Positions 1 through 8,279 of a DNA stretch of 64,000 bases are shown here, one piece after another. Positions within the stretch are counted from its first letter, which is position 1; each line of letters opens with the position of its first letter. The notes below the pieces were generated by a model. The model saw only the letters and a program-made list of their open reading frames with translations. It did not search any database and was not told where the DNA came from. The stretch comes from Pseudomonas putida (GTDB taxonomy: Bacteria; Pseudomonadota; Gammaproteobacteria; Pseudomonadales; Pseudomonadaceae): the NCBI RefSeq assembly GCF_002906855.1, contig NZ_MINI01000028.1, positions 744,001-808,000 on the forward strand, read 5' to 3'. The translations under genes and the position numbers were made by a program.

Positions 1-238
1 TGTGCGACAGATCGGAGCCGGCCTCTTCAAGCAGCTGCTTGACGTTCTTCATCGCCTGCTCGGTCTGCGCCCGAGGGTCACCCAGGCCGACCAGCTTGCC
101 TTCGAAGTCGGTGCCGACCTGGCCGCGCACGTAGATGGTGTTACCGGCCCGCACGGCCTGGCACAGGTCGTTGTCCAGGGTCTGGTTGGGGTAGGTTTCC
201 TTGGTGTTGAACATGCGGATGCGAGTATGGGTAGGCAT
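1..238 (-). CDS. RidA family protein (partial, 3' end outside the window)
   Basis: Reverse-strand reading from the ATG at 236-238 begins MPTHTRIRMFNTKETYPNQ and continues through YVRGQVGTDFEGKLVGLGDPRAQTEQAMKN-like residues, the typical beta strand and helix of the YjgF/YER057c/UK114 (RidA) fold. The first 79 residues are present and the rest lies beyond position 1. RidA proteins deaminate reactive enamine/imine intermediates; members beside catabolic oxidases often clean up their products. The start codon overlaps the stop of the upstream flavin monooxygenase by one base (TGATG), so the two are co-transcribed and probably translationally coupled. The exact substrate cannot be read from the sequence. 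Confidence 0.85.
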   Translation of the reverse strand, partial: MPTHTRIRMFNTKETYPNQTLDNDLCQAVRAGNTIYVRGQVGTDFEGKLVGLGDPRAQTEQAMKNVKQLLEEAGSDLSH

Positions 239-1557
239 CAGTGGGCTCCGAGGGTGCTGACGTTGCTGATCGAGTGGTCTTGTTGCTCATCCGCGTCGCG
301 CTGGTCGCGGTCGCGGTAGGCCAGGTAGGTGCGTTGCGTGGCGATGTGGCCGGCGACATGCTTGGCGTCGTGCCACACGCCCCAGATGAACGACGAGCCA
401 CGGCGTGACAGCCAGGGCAGGCCGAGGAAGTACACGCCCGGCTCGCGGGCGACGCCACGCTGGTGCTGGGGCTTGCCGTTGGCGTCGAAGGTGTCGACCT
501 GCAGCCAGCTGAAGTCCACGCCGTAGCCGGTGGCCCAGATGATGCTGGTGACGCCGGCCTGGGCCAGGTCCAGTTGCTGCAGCGGGTTGACCATGCACTC
601 CGGGTCAGCCAGGCGCTTGCGCGCCTCGGGCTCTTCCGGCAGGTCCAGGCCGTTGCGCTCGATGTAGGCATCGGCGGCATCCAGCAGGGCCAGGTAGTTT
701 TCGTCGCCGCGGTTGATGTTGTCGACCAGGTTGTCCTGGAAACGCGCCACACCGTTTTCGAACGACTGGGTCAGGCCGACCAGGGTCATGCCCTGGTGGG
801 CGAGGGCGCGGAAGTCCACGGTGTGGCCGCCACGGGCGCCACTGACGGCAATGGTCACGTGCTCGCGGCCCGGCTTGGCGATTTCTGCGTCCCACTCGCC
901 CAGTACGCCCAGCCACCAGCAGAAGTCGCGGTTGCGGTAGGCCCGTGGCGGGCGGTCGTGGGCGCCGACCGACAGGTACACCTGGCGCCCGGCACGCATC
1001 AGCTCTTCGGCGATCTGCACACCGGAGGAGCCGGCGCCTACCACCAGCACGGCGCCTTCAGGCAGTTGCTCGGGGTTGTAGTAGGCGGCGGAGTGGATCT
1101 GGTGCAGGTTGGCATCTTTCGGCGCGATGGCCGGGATGACCGGTTTCTGGAACGGGCCAGTGGCGGCCACCACGCGGTTGGCGCGGATCACGCCTTCGTT
1201 GGTCTCGACGGTGAAGCCGGGGCGGTCGGCGTTGCGTACCACCTTCTTCACTTCGATGCCGGTGCGTACCGGCAGGTTGTACTTGCGTACGTACTGCTCG
1301 AAGTAGTCGGCGACCTGGTCCTTGCCGGCGAAAGCGTCGGCGTCGAGGTTGAATTCCAGCCCCGGGAAGCGGTCGTGCCAGACCGGGCCGTTGGCCACCA
1401 GCGAATCCCAGCGGCCGGTGCGCCAGGCCTCGGCGATACGCTTGCGCTCCAGCACCAGGTGCGGCACGCCAAGCTTGCTCAGGTGTTCGCTCATGGCCAC
1501 GCCGGCCTGGCCGGCGCCAACCACGAGGGTGTCGATTTCGATGTTGTTCAGTGTCAT
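238..1557 (-). CDS. FAD-dependent flavin monooxygenase (CzcO/FMO-like)
   Basis: The 439-residue protein opens with a dinucleotide-binding motif VVGAGQAG near residue 13, followed by EAWRTGRWDSL and a second Rossmann motif VVGAGSSGVQIAEEL around residue 175, and ends with ATGYGVDFSW and a substrate-lid region. This two-Rossmann pattern is that of class B flavoprotein monooxygenases often annotated as CzcO or K+-transport flavoproteins. It should use NADPH and O2 to oxygenate a small organic substrate. It overlaps ridA by one base and diverges from the DUF1028/M20 pair, suggesting a four-gene catabolic set for an N-acyl or ring-nitrogen compound; that role is inference. Confidence 0.85.
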   Translation of the reverse strand: MTLNNIEIDTLVVGAGQAGVAMSEHLSKLGVPHLVLERKRIAEAWRTGRWDSLVANGPVWHDRFPGLEFNLDADAFAGKDQVADYFEQYVRKYNLPVRTGIEVKKVVRNADRPGFTVETNEGVIRANRVVAATGPFQKPVIPAIAPKDANLHQIHSAAYYNPEQLPEGAVLVVGAGSSGVQIAEELMRAGRQVYLSVGAHDRPPRAYRNRDFCWWLGVLGEWDAEIAKPGREHVTIAVSGARGGHTVDFRALAHQGMTLVGLTQSFENGVARFQDNLVDNINRGDENYLALLDAADAYIERNGLDLPEEPEARKRLADPECMVNPLQQLDLAQAGVTSIIWATGYGVDFSWLQVDTFDANGKPQHQRGVAREPGVYFLGLPWLSRRGSSFIWGVWHDAKHVAGHIATQRTYLAYRDRDQRDADEQQDHSISNVSTLGAH

Positions 1558-1755
1558 GTCCGAGCCCTTGTTCAGGCGGTTTTTGTCAGGTCGGTTTGGA
1601 GGACCGCCGTTGCTTGGGGCCAGACTAGGGATGCCTGGAAAATCGCGAAAATAGTATTTAGCTGGGGCTTGCCGATAAAACGGCGAAGGCCCCGGTTTGC
1701 CTGGGCTTGGTCGGGGTTTTCAGGGCTTTTCGAGTGGTATTGGCCGGCCATAGTT

Positions 1756-1780
1756 TTTTCCTGTTCAAGGCACAGGAAAA
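1756..1780. promoter_or_regulatory. perfect 9-7-9 inverted repeat, candidate operator
   Basis: TTTTCCTGT (1756-1764) and ACAGGAAAA (1772-1780) are exact reverse complements separated by 7 bases. The element lies in the 293-bp divergent intergenic region, about 70 bases before the DUF1028 start and 200 bases before the monooxygenase start. A palindrome TGGCCGGCCA lies just upstream at 1741-1750. Size and position fit a dimeric repressor or activator site controlling both operons; no regulator gene is adjacent. Confidence 0.45.
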
Positions 1781-1850
1781 TGTTGGTTTCGTGGCCCTGA
1801 AGCTTGCGCCCAGAATGCTGGGCATCGCACAGAACAACAGGAGTTCCACC

Positions 1851-2528
1851 ATGACCTTCTCCATCATCGGTCGCTGCCAGGAAACCGGCCAGGTCGGTAT
1901 TGCCATCAGCTCGTCGAGCATCGCCGTGGGCGCCCGCTGCCCGTGGGTTCGTGCTGGCGTCGGCGCCGTGTCGACCCAGAACATCACCTTGCCGGCGCTC
2001 GGCCCGCAAATCCTCGATGCCCTGGAGCAGGGCCAGTTGCCGCCTGCCGCCGCGCTGGACCGCGTGCTCAGCGCCAATGGCTGGAGCGAGTATCGCCAGG
2101 TCACGGTGATCGACAGCCAGGGCCAGGTGGCGCTGTTCACCGGCAAGGAGGCGCTGGGCGTGCATAACGCCGTCGCAGGCGAGCAGTGCGCGGCCGCTGG
2201 CAACCTGTTGTCCTCGCTCCAGGTGATCGAAGCCATGGTGCAGGCCTTCGAACAGGCCGGTGGGCATCTGGCTGACCGCCTGCTGGCGGCCATGCATGCC
2301 GCGATGGCGGCGGGTGGTGAGGCCGGCCCGGTGCATTCCGCGGCACTGAAGATCGCCGGTGAGCTGACCTGGCCGCTGGTGGACCTGCGTGTGGACTGGG
2401 CTGACGAGGACCCGATCGGTGTGCTCGATGGCCTGTGGCAGGCGTACCGCCCGCAGATGCAGGACTACGTTACCCGCGCCCTCGACCCGACTGCCGCTCC
2501 CAGCTACGGGGTGCCGGGCGATGAGTGA
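1851..2528 (+). CDS. DUF1028 family Ntn-hydrolase-like protein
   Basis: Starts MTFSIIGRCQETGQVGIAISSSS, the conserved N-terminus of DUF1028 proteins, which adopt an N-terminal-nucleophile hydrolase fold. The 225-residue length is normal for the family. The ATG at 1851 was chosen over an upstream in-frame ATG at 1707 because homology begins here and CAGGAG lies a suitable distance upstream. The gene overlaps the following M20 deacylase by 8 bases, so coupling is likely. DUF1028 members are often found with amidohydrolases and peptidases of nitrogen catabolism; the catalytic activity has not been settled in general and is not visible here. Confidence 0.88.
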   Translation: MTFSIIGRCQETGQVGIAISSSSIAVGARCPWVRAGVGAVSTQNITLPALGPQILDALEQGQLPPAAALDRVLSANGWSEYRQVTVIDSQGQVALFTGKEALGVHNAVAGEQCAAAGNLLSSLQVIEAMVQAFEQAGGHLADRLLAAMHAAMAAGGEAGPVHSAALKIAGELTWPLVDLRVDWADEDPIGVLDGLWQAYRPQMQDYVTRALDPTAAPSYGVPGDE

Positions 2529-3681
2529 ATTCAGCAGCCGCGCGTTGCTGGAGCGGCTGATCGGCTTTGCAACGGTCAGCCGCGACTCGAACCTTGAGTT
2601 GATCGCTTTCATCCGCGACTACCTGGCCGAGCTTGGCGTGGAGTGCGAGCTGTTCCACAACCCGGAAGGCAGCAAGGCCAACCTGTTCGCCACCATCGGC
2701 CCCAAGGATATCGGCGGTGTGGTGCTGTCCGGGCACACCGACGTGGTGCCGGTGGACGGCCAGGCCTGGACGCTGCCGGCCTTCGCCCTGACCGAGCGCG
2801 ACGGGCGCCTGTATGGCCGTGGCACGGCCGACATGAAGGGCTTCATCGCCTCGGTGCTGGCTGCCGTGCCGGCATTCCTGGCGCAACCGCTGCGCATCCC
2901 GGTGCACCTGGCGTTCTCCTATGACGAGGAAGTTGGCTGCCTGGGCGTGCGCTCGATGCTGGCCGCGCTGGAACAACGTCCGCACAAGCCGCGGCTGTGC
3001 CTGATCGGTGAGCCTACCGAATTGAAGCCAGTGCTTGGCCACAAAGGCAAGCTGGCGATGCGCTGCGAAGTGCAGGGCGCGGCGTGTCACTCGGCGTATG
3101 CCCCTTACGGGGTGAATGCCATCGAGTACGCTGCCAAGCTGATCGGCAAGCTGGGCGAGATCGGTGATGCCCTGGCATTGCCGGCCCATCACGACGAGCG
3201 CTTCGACCCGCCGTTCTCCACGGTGCAGACCGGGGTCATCAGAGGGGGCAGGGCGTTGAACATCGTGCCGGAGGAATGTGCGTTCGATTTCGAGGTGCGC
3301 GCGCTGCCGGGGTTCGAAGCGCAGGCGGTGGCCGACCAGCTGCAGACCTACGCCGAGGCCGAGTTGCTGCCCCGCATGCGCAAGGTCAACGCTGGCAGTG
3401 CAATTCGCCTGCAACCGTTGAGTGCGTATCCGGGGCTGGCCACGCCAGCCGACAGCGAGGCCGCGCGCTTGGTGGCATTGCTCAGCGGATCGGATGATTT
3501 CGGCACTGTGGCGTTCGGCACCGAAGGTGGCCTGTTCGACCAGGCCGGTATTCCCACCGTGGTTTGCGGGCCGGGCAGCATGGACCAGGGGCACAAGCCG
3601 GACGAGTTCGTCAGTGTCGAACAGATGCGGGGTTGTGATGCGATGTTGCTGAGGTTGGTGGATTACCTCAGGCAGGAATAA
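2521..3681 (+). CDS. M20 family deacylase, acetylornithine deacetylase (ArgE)-like
   Basis: The 386-residue protein carries the M20 metal-ligand motifs in order: SGHTDVVPVDG (His and Asp region near residue 73), GRGTADMKG, SYDEEVGCLG with the catalytic Glu pair, IGEPTELKPVLGHKG, and the C-terminal GSMDQGHKPDEFV. It should hydrolyse an N-acyl amino acid with two zinc ions in the cytosol. As it sits in a catabolic-looking cluster translationally coupled to DUF1028, it is more likely a dedicated deacylase for a side compound than the housekeeping arginine enzyme. The start at 2521 overlaps the previous stop. Confidence 0.85.
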   Translation: MSEFSSRALLERLIGFATVSRDSNLELIAFIRDYLAELGVECELFHNPEGSKANLFATIGPKDIGGVVLSGHTDVVPVDGQAWTLPAFALTERDGRLYGRGTADMKGFIASVLAAVPAFLAQPLRIPVHLAFSYDEEVGCLGVRSMLAALEQRPHKPRLCLIGEPTELKPVLGHKGKLAMRCEVQGAACHSAYAPYGVNAIEYAAKLIGKLGEIGDALALPAHHDERFDPPFSTVQTGVIRGGRALNIVPEECAFDFEVRALPGFEAQAVADQLQTYAEAELLPRMRKVNAGSAIRLQPLSAYPGLATPADSEAARLVALLSGSDDFGTVAFGTEGGLFDQAGIPTVVCGPGSMDQGHKPDEFVSVEQMRGCDAMLLRLVDYLRQE

Positions 3682-3688
3682 TGGTGTT

Positions 3689-3720
3689 GGCTTCTTCGCA
3701 GGTTTACCCGCGAAGAAGCC
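3689..3720. terminator. REP-like hairpin between convergent genes
   Basis: GGCTTCTTCGC (3689-3699) pairs perfectly with GCGAAGAAGCC (3710-3720) across a 10-base loop. The element sits 8 bases after the M20 gene and in front of the end of the convergent porin gene, so it may end transcription from both sides. The core also resembles half of a P. putida REP palindrome. There is no strong T-run. Confidence 0.55.
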
Positions 3721-3792
3721 CTAAGCTTGGCAATCAGATCTCAATCGCCCCACTGACCAACCCATACACCGCAATCACCGCCCCCCGGCGGC

Positions 3793-5061
3793 TTAGAAGG
3801 TTGCCTTGACCTGCAGGCCGAAGACCAGCGCGTTGTCGATGTCCTTCCCGGAGAACGCCCCTGGCTCGATGATGTATTGCACATCCGGGCGCAGGTTCAG
3901 CCAAGGCGTGGCCTGGTAGCCATAGCTCAGTTCGACCAACTGCTCGGCATTGTCGATGTTGGGGAACTGCTGCCCGGCATTGACTGCGGCGTCTTCCAGC
4001 ACATCGCGGCTACGTGGGTTCGGCACGGCGCGGCCATAGCCCAGGGCTACGGTATCGCGCGGGCGGCCTTCGAACGGCTTGTAAAGCACCACCCCGGCGC
4101 CATACCACTTGGTGAACGGCGAGGCGGCCTCGCTCGCTGCCGAGTACTGGCCGAAGGCGTGCAGGCTGCGGCCTGGCGAGCCGGCGTCGTTCCACACTGC
4201 CTGGTCGACCAGCAGGTAGTGGCCACCGCGACCAGACACTTCCTTGCTGCTGTCGACGCGCTTCACGTCGGAGCTGTCGTAGTAGTAACCCAGCTTGTAC
4301 TCGCCCGGCAGTTCGCCCTGCAGCTTGTACACCAGTTCCACAGGCACCACGGTGCCGGTGGTGTGCTTGGGCCCCAGGTGCCAGGCGCGGCTGGAGTTGC
4401 CGTTGCTCTCCGGGTCGACGTTGAATGCCGCCACGCGCAATTGCCAGGACGGCGACAGGTCGTACTTCACGCGCACGCCGAGGTGGGCGTTGGGGTAGTT
4501 GGTCCAGCCGCTGCCGCCGGACATGTTCAGCGGGTGGCCGCAGAAGCCGGCGTTCATGAAGTTGCACAGGATGCCGCTGTCGAGGCCGCCGAGGTCGTTG
4601 CCCATGGCCATGTAGCCAAGCTTGACGTTGAGCGCCGGGGTGAACAGGGTGCGCTCGTAGCTCAGTTCGGTCAGGCGGGTGTACAGGCCACCGTAGTTTT
4701 CCTGGATCGGCAGGCGGTTGCCGACCAGGTCTTCCGAGGCGCTGTTGCCGCGGCGGTCGTTGATGGTCAGCTGGACCTTGCCGCCGTTTTCCAGGCCGTA
4801 CAGTTTCGACAGGTCGAACTGTGCGCCGAGCTTGATGTTCTGCGAGTAGCGCGCCGAGCGGTGTAGGCCGCCGTGGGCGTTGTAGGCGGTTTCACCGCTG
4901 TAGTCGCCGGTGATCTTGACGCCGTCTTCTTCGAGCTGGTGACGCAGGCCACCCCAGTCACCGGTCATGGTGCTGCGGTTGAGCAGGTCGCCGTCGGCCA
5001 GGGCGGTGGTGCTGGCCAGGGCCAGAAGCAGGGTTGGGGTGATGCGGATAGCGGATGGCAT
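3793..5061 (-). CDS. oprB: carbohydrate-selective porin, OprB family
   Basis: The product starts MPSAIRITPTLLLALASTT and has a cleavable signal peptide ending near ALA-DG. The mature N-terminus LLNRSTMTGDWGGLRHQLEEDG is the OprB signature, and the protein ends in LVFGLQVKATF with the terminal Phe expected of outer-membrane barrels. At 422 residues the length matches OprB. The ATG at 5061 was chosen because the signal peptide begins there, rather than at 5115. OprB admits glucose and other sugars to the periplasm, where the product of the neighbouring gcd gene oxidises glucose. The same gcd-oprB pairing is known in P. putida. Confidence 0.92.
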   Translation of the reverse strand: MPSAIRITPTLLLALASTTALADGDLLNRSTMTGDWGGLRHQLEEDGVKITGDYSGETAYNAHGGLHRSARYSQNIKLGAQFDLSKLYGLENGGKVQLTINDRRGNSASEDLVGNRLPIQENYGGLYTRLTELSYERTLFTPALNVKLGYMAMGNDLGGLDSGILCNFMNAGFCGHPLNMSGGSGWTNYPNAHLGVRVKYDLSPSWQLRVAAFNVDPESNGNSSRAWHLGPKHTTGTVVPVELVYKLQGELPGEYKLGYYYDSSDVKRVDSSKEVSGRGGHYLLVDQAVWNDAGSPGRSLHAFGQYSAASEAASPFTKWYGAGVVLYKPFEGRPRDTVALGYGRAVPNPRSRDVLEDAAVNAGQQFPNIDNAEQLVELSYGYQATPWLNLRPDVQYIIEPGAFSGKDIDNALVFGLQVKATF

Positions 5062-5090
5062 TGCTGTGTCTCGTGTTGTTTTCGGGGGGC

Positions 5091-5159
5091 CATTCGCGAA
5101 CAAGCCCGCTCTCACCAGGATCAGAGGAGAACCTGTGGGAGCGGGCTTGCCCGCGAATG
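5091..5159. repeat. inverted pair of REP elements
   Basis: The arm at 5091-5115 (CATTCGCGAACAAGCCCGCT followed by CTCAC) is the near-perfect reverse complement of the arm at 5135-5159 (GTGGGAGCGGGCTTGCCCGC followed by GAATG), separated by 19 bases. This is the paired P. putida-type REP arrangement. It occupies the space between gcd and oprB and could stabilise or attenuate the upstream gcd transcript. Confidence 0.85.
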
Positions 5160-5172
5160 CAGCGACGTGCTC

Positions 5173-7590
5173 TTACGGCAGGGCGTAAGAAATCACGTAG
5201 TCGCCACGATCAGTCGACTGGCGCGCACCGCCAGCAGTGATCACCACGTACTGTTTGCCGGTCTTCGGCGAAACGTAGGTCATCGGGCCACCCTGGCTGC
5301 CTACAGGCAGGCGGGCTTTCCAGATTTCGTTACCGTTGCTGCTGTCGTAGGCGCGCAGGTAGAAGTCCTGGGTACCGGCGATGAACACCAGGCCGCCTTG
5401 GGTCGACAGGGTGCCGCCGAGGGTTGGCAGGCCGATCTTGATCGGCAGGTGCATGCGAATGCCCAGGGGGCCGGTGTCTTCCACGGTGCCGACTGGTACC
5501 TGCCAGGCGATCTGGCGGGTTTTCATGTCAATGGCGGTCAGGGTACCGAATGGCGGGGCCTGGCACGGGATGCCGGCAACCGACAGGAAGCGGTTCTTGT
5601 TCACCGCGTACGGGGTGCCCTTGAGCGGTACGGCGCCCATGCCGGTATTCAGTGCTTCACCGCCGGAGGCTGCGCCACCCTTGTTCTGCGACGGGATCAT
5701 CTGGATCCACAGGCCCAGGCGCATGTCGTTGACGAAGATGAAGCCATGCACCGGGTCGGTGGAGAGGCTGCCCCAGTTCATGCCACCCAGCGAACCCGGG
5801 AAGCTCAGCGACAGGTCGGTACCCGGCGCAGTGTACAGGCCGTCGTAGCGCATCTTCTTGAAGTCGATACGGCACAGCAGCTGGTCATACGGCGTGGCAC
5901 CCCACATGTCCGATTCGCTCAGGGTCTGCGCGCCGATCTGCGGCATGCCTACCGATTTGGGCTGGGTCGGCGAGTACGGCTCGTTGGGAATGTTGCTTGG
6001 CTTGACCGGCACTTCGTCGACCTGCGTCAGCGGTTTGCCGGTGGCGCGGTCGAGCACGTAGATCTGCCCGGCCTTGGTACCGATCACTACCGCAGGCACG
6101 GACTTGCCGTCGTCCTTGGTGAAATCGATCAGGCTCGGCTGCATCGGCAGGTCGAAGTCCCAGAGGTCGTTGTGCACGGTCTGGAATACCCACTTCTGGT
6201 TACCGGTGGTGGCATCCAGGGCCAGCACGGAAGCACCGTAGGTGTGGTCCAGCTTGCTGCGTTCAACGCCATAGATGTCGGTGGACGACGAGCCCATTGG
6301 CAGGAACACGGTGTTCATCGCCGGGTCGTAGGACATAGGTGCCCAGCTGTTCGGGGTGCTGCGCACATAGGTGCTGCCATCGGCCGGCGCCTTGCGGTCT
6401 TCCGGATTGCCCGGGTCGAAGGCCCAGCGCATTTCACCGGTGATCACGTCGAAACCACGGATCACGCCGCCTGGCATGTCGGTCTGGACGTTGTCGGCGA
6501 CGCGGCCGCCGACCACCACGGTGGTACCGGCCATCAACGGTGCGGAGGACAGCTGGTAGTAGGAGTCCGGCACATCACCTAGGCCGGCCATCAGGTTGAC
6601 CTGGCCGTTGTTGCCGAAGCCCTGGCAGAACTCGCCGTTGTCGGCGTCCACGGCGATCAGGCGACCGTCGATGGTGTTGGTCAGCAGGCGACGTTGGCAG
6701 TTGGCACCGGGCGCGACGCTGCCGCCGGTGATCGGCGAGCTGTTGGGCTGGGTCGGCTGGGCGATCGCGGCGGTGGCGTCGAAGTAGGCCATGCCACGGC
6801 AACGCTGCCAGACCTTGGACTGGGCGTTGATCGCGTTCTTCCACAGCTCTTTGCCGGTGTCGGCATCGAGGGCGATCAGGTTGTTGTGCGGGGTGCAGAT
6901 GAACACCTTGTTGCCGATCTGCAGCGGGGTCAGCTGATCTTCGGCACCGTTGCCGTCGCTGATGGCGACGTCACCGGTGTGGTAGGTCCAGGCCACCTTG
7001 AGCTTGTTGACGTTGTCGCGGTTGATCTGGTCCAGCGCGGCGAAGCGGCTGCCACCTTCGGTGTTGCCGTAGTGGGCCCAGTCCTTCTGCTCCTTGCCAG
7101 TTTCGACCGGGGTCATGCCTGGGCCCTTACCGGTGGGTGCAACGCTTGGGTGGGCAACGAACATGTTGCCCACAGCGATCACCAGCACCACGGCCAGCAC
7201 GCCAGCGATGCCGTAGGCACCACGGCCGGCGCTGGCGCCATTGGCACGGGCGAGCATCGGGTAGACCAGCGCCACCACCATGCCGATCGCGCCGAACATG
7301 AACAGGCGCGAGAACAGCGGCCAGAACACCAGGCCAGCGTCGCTCAGCGCCCAGATCGCGGTACCGATCAGGAACGCCGCGTACAGCCAGGCGCCGGCCT
7401 GCTTGCGGCGAGCGATGAGAATACCGGCGATGGCCATGGCCAGGCCGCCGATCAGGAAGTACCAGGAACCGCCCAGGCCGGCGAGCTTGACGCCGCCAGC
7501 AGCCAGGAGCAGGCCGAGCAGGGCGACGATCACGCCCAAGCCGACCAGGATGATGTTTGTGGCGCCAGAGGCGCGCGGTGTTTCGTTCAT
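5173..7590 (-). CDS. gcd: membrane-bound PQQ-dependent glucose dehydrogenase
   Basis: The 805-residue protein has about five membrane segments in the first 150 residues (for example NIILVGLGVIVALLGLLLAA and YAAFLIGTAIWAL), then a long PQQ beta-propeller with KDWAHYGNTEGGSRFAALDQ, KVAWTYHTGDV, LWDFDLPMQPSL and GGMNWGSLSTDP blocks. Length and architecture are those of Gcd/quinoprotein glucose dehydrogenase. It oxidises glucose to gluconolactone at the periplasmic face and passes electrons to ubiquinone. The oprB porin follows on the same strand after a REP pair. A near-palindrome about 50 bases upstream may be its operator. Confidence 0.95.
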   Translation of the reverse strand: MNETPRASGATNIILVGLGVIVALLGLLLAAGGVKLAGLGGSWYFLIGGLAMAIAGILIARRKQAGAWLYAAFLIGTAIWALSDAGLVFWPLFSRLFMFGAIGMVVALVYPMLARANGASAGRGAYGIAGVLAVVLVIAVGNMFVAHPSVAPTGKGPGMTPVETGKEQKDWAHYGNTEGGSRFAALDQINRDNVNKLKVAWTYHTGDVAISDGNGAEDQLTPLQIGNKVFICTPHNNLIALDADTGKELWKNAINAQSKVWQRCRGMAYFDATAAIAQPTQPNSSPITGGSVAPGANCQRRLLTNTIDGRLIAVDADNGEFCQGFGNNGQVNLMAGLGDVPDSYYQLSSAPLMAGTTVVVGGRVADNVQTDMPGGVIRGFDVITGEMRWAFDPGNPEDRKAPADGSTYVRSTPNSWAPMSYDPAMNTVFLPMGSSSTDIYGVERSKLDHTYGASVLALDATTGNQKWVFQTVHNDLWDFDLPMQPSLIDFTKDDGKSVPAVVIGTKAGQIYVLDRATGKPLTQVDEVPVKPSNIPNEPYSPTQPKSVGMPQIGAQTLSESDMWGATPYDQLLCRIDFKKMRYDGLYTAPGTDLSLSFPGSLGGMNWGSLSTDPVHGFIFVNDMRLGLWIQMIPSQNKGGAASGGEALNTGMGAVPLKGTPYAVNKNRFLSVAGIPCQAPPFGTLTAIDMKTRQIAWQVPVGTVEDTGPLGIRMHLPIKIGLPTLGGTLSTQGGLVFIAGTQDFYLRAYDSSNGNEIWKARLPVGSQGGPMTYVSPKTGKQYVVITAGGARQSTDRGDYVISYALP

Positions 7591-7635
7591 GCCAGGGATC
7601 TCAGCAGGTGGAATGTGCGCAGTCTAAGCCCTTAG

Positions 7636-7651
7636 CTTGCTAATTAACAAG
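7636..7651. promoter_or_regulatory. near-palindrome upstream of gcd
   Basis: CTTGCTAATTAACAAG is symmetric in 7 of 8 base pairs and lies 46-61 bases upstream of the gcd start codon in an AT-rich stretch. Its position would overlap the promoter. It is a candidate repressor site; the regulator is unknown. Confidence 0.35.
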
Positions 7652-7807
7652 TTGGTACATAATTTTATGAGGCTGATTGTCGCAGGGCCGAACTTGCGAA
7701 GATGTGGAGAAAAGTTTAGATCTAGTGCTGAAAATTGCTGTAAAAATGATGTTTGGCAGGTATATGGGTGTGGCGCTTTAGATTTTTTAGCATGAACGAA
7801 GGGCGTA

Positions 7808-8161
7808 TCAATGGCTCGGCCAGGGTGTTTCACTGCCATGAAACACGGCAAGCCAGATGGTCGGTTGCCCCTGGGTAGTCCATTCCACGCGGTGACGGCA
7901 ATGCGCCGGAATGTCCAGGCAGTCGCCTGGCACCAGCAAGCGGGTGTAATTCTCGTGCTCAAGGCGCAGCCCGGCGGTGCCGGTCAACAACATGATCCAT
8001 TCGCCTTCGGCCTGGTCGTACCAGTAGCCTGGCGGGCTGGCCTGGCCGCAGGAAACGATGCGTTCGATGCGCAGGCCAGGGCGCCGCAGCAGTTCATCGA
8101 CCCGCTCGGCAGCGGCAGGGTCGCAATGGGGCAGGGCGTTGAGCAGGTTGGTGAGCGGCAT
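7808..8161 (-). CDS. small cupin-domain protein
   Basis: From the ATG at 8161 the protein is 117 residues, starting MPLTNLLNALPHCD. The central part GYWYDQAEGEWIMLLTGTAGLRLEHE followed by VPGDCLDIPAHCRHRVEW fits the two conserved cupin motifs of single-domain cupins. Upstream in-frame starts up to 8437 would run into the divergent LysR gene and are rejected. Function in this family is rarely known; sensing or isomerising a small metabolite is possible. It is divergent from the LysR regulator at 8280, from which it is separated by 118 bases, so it may be that regulator's target. Confidence 0.8.
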   Translation of the reverse strand: MPLTNLLNALPHCDPAAAERVDELLRRPGLRIERIVSCGQASPPGYWYDQAEGEWIMLLTGTAGLRLEHENYTRLLVPGDCLDIPAHCRHRVEWTTQGQPTIWLAVFHGSETPWPSH

Positions 8162-8279
8162 GGGCAGTTCTCGCACTGATGGAGGTGCTTCCACTATGGA
8201 CCTGGTCGCTCTGTTGTGCGCTTCTTGACCCGCTTCGTGGTTTGTAGGACTGTTCCGAGATTTGAGAATCGGGGTATCC

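Noticed and set aside
463..1800. Long plus-strand open frame opposite the flavin monooxygenase gene
   Set aside because: It is antisense to a gene with clear motifs and arises from high-GC codon bias; its residues show no domain.
4873..6582. Long plus-strand frame opposite gcd and oprB
   Set aside because: It spans two real genes and the REP pair between them, and has a low-complexity His/Arg/Gly-rich composition typical of shadows.
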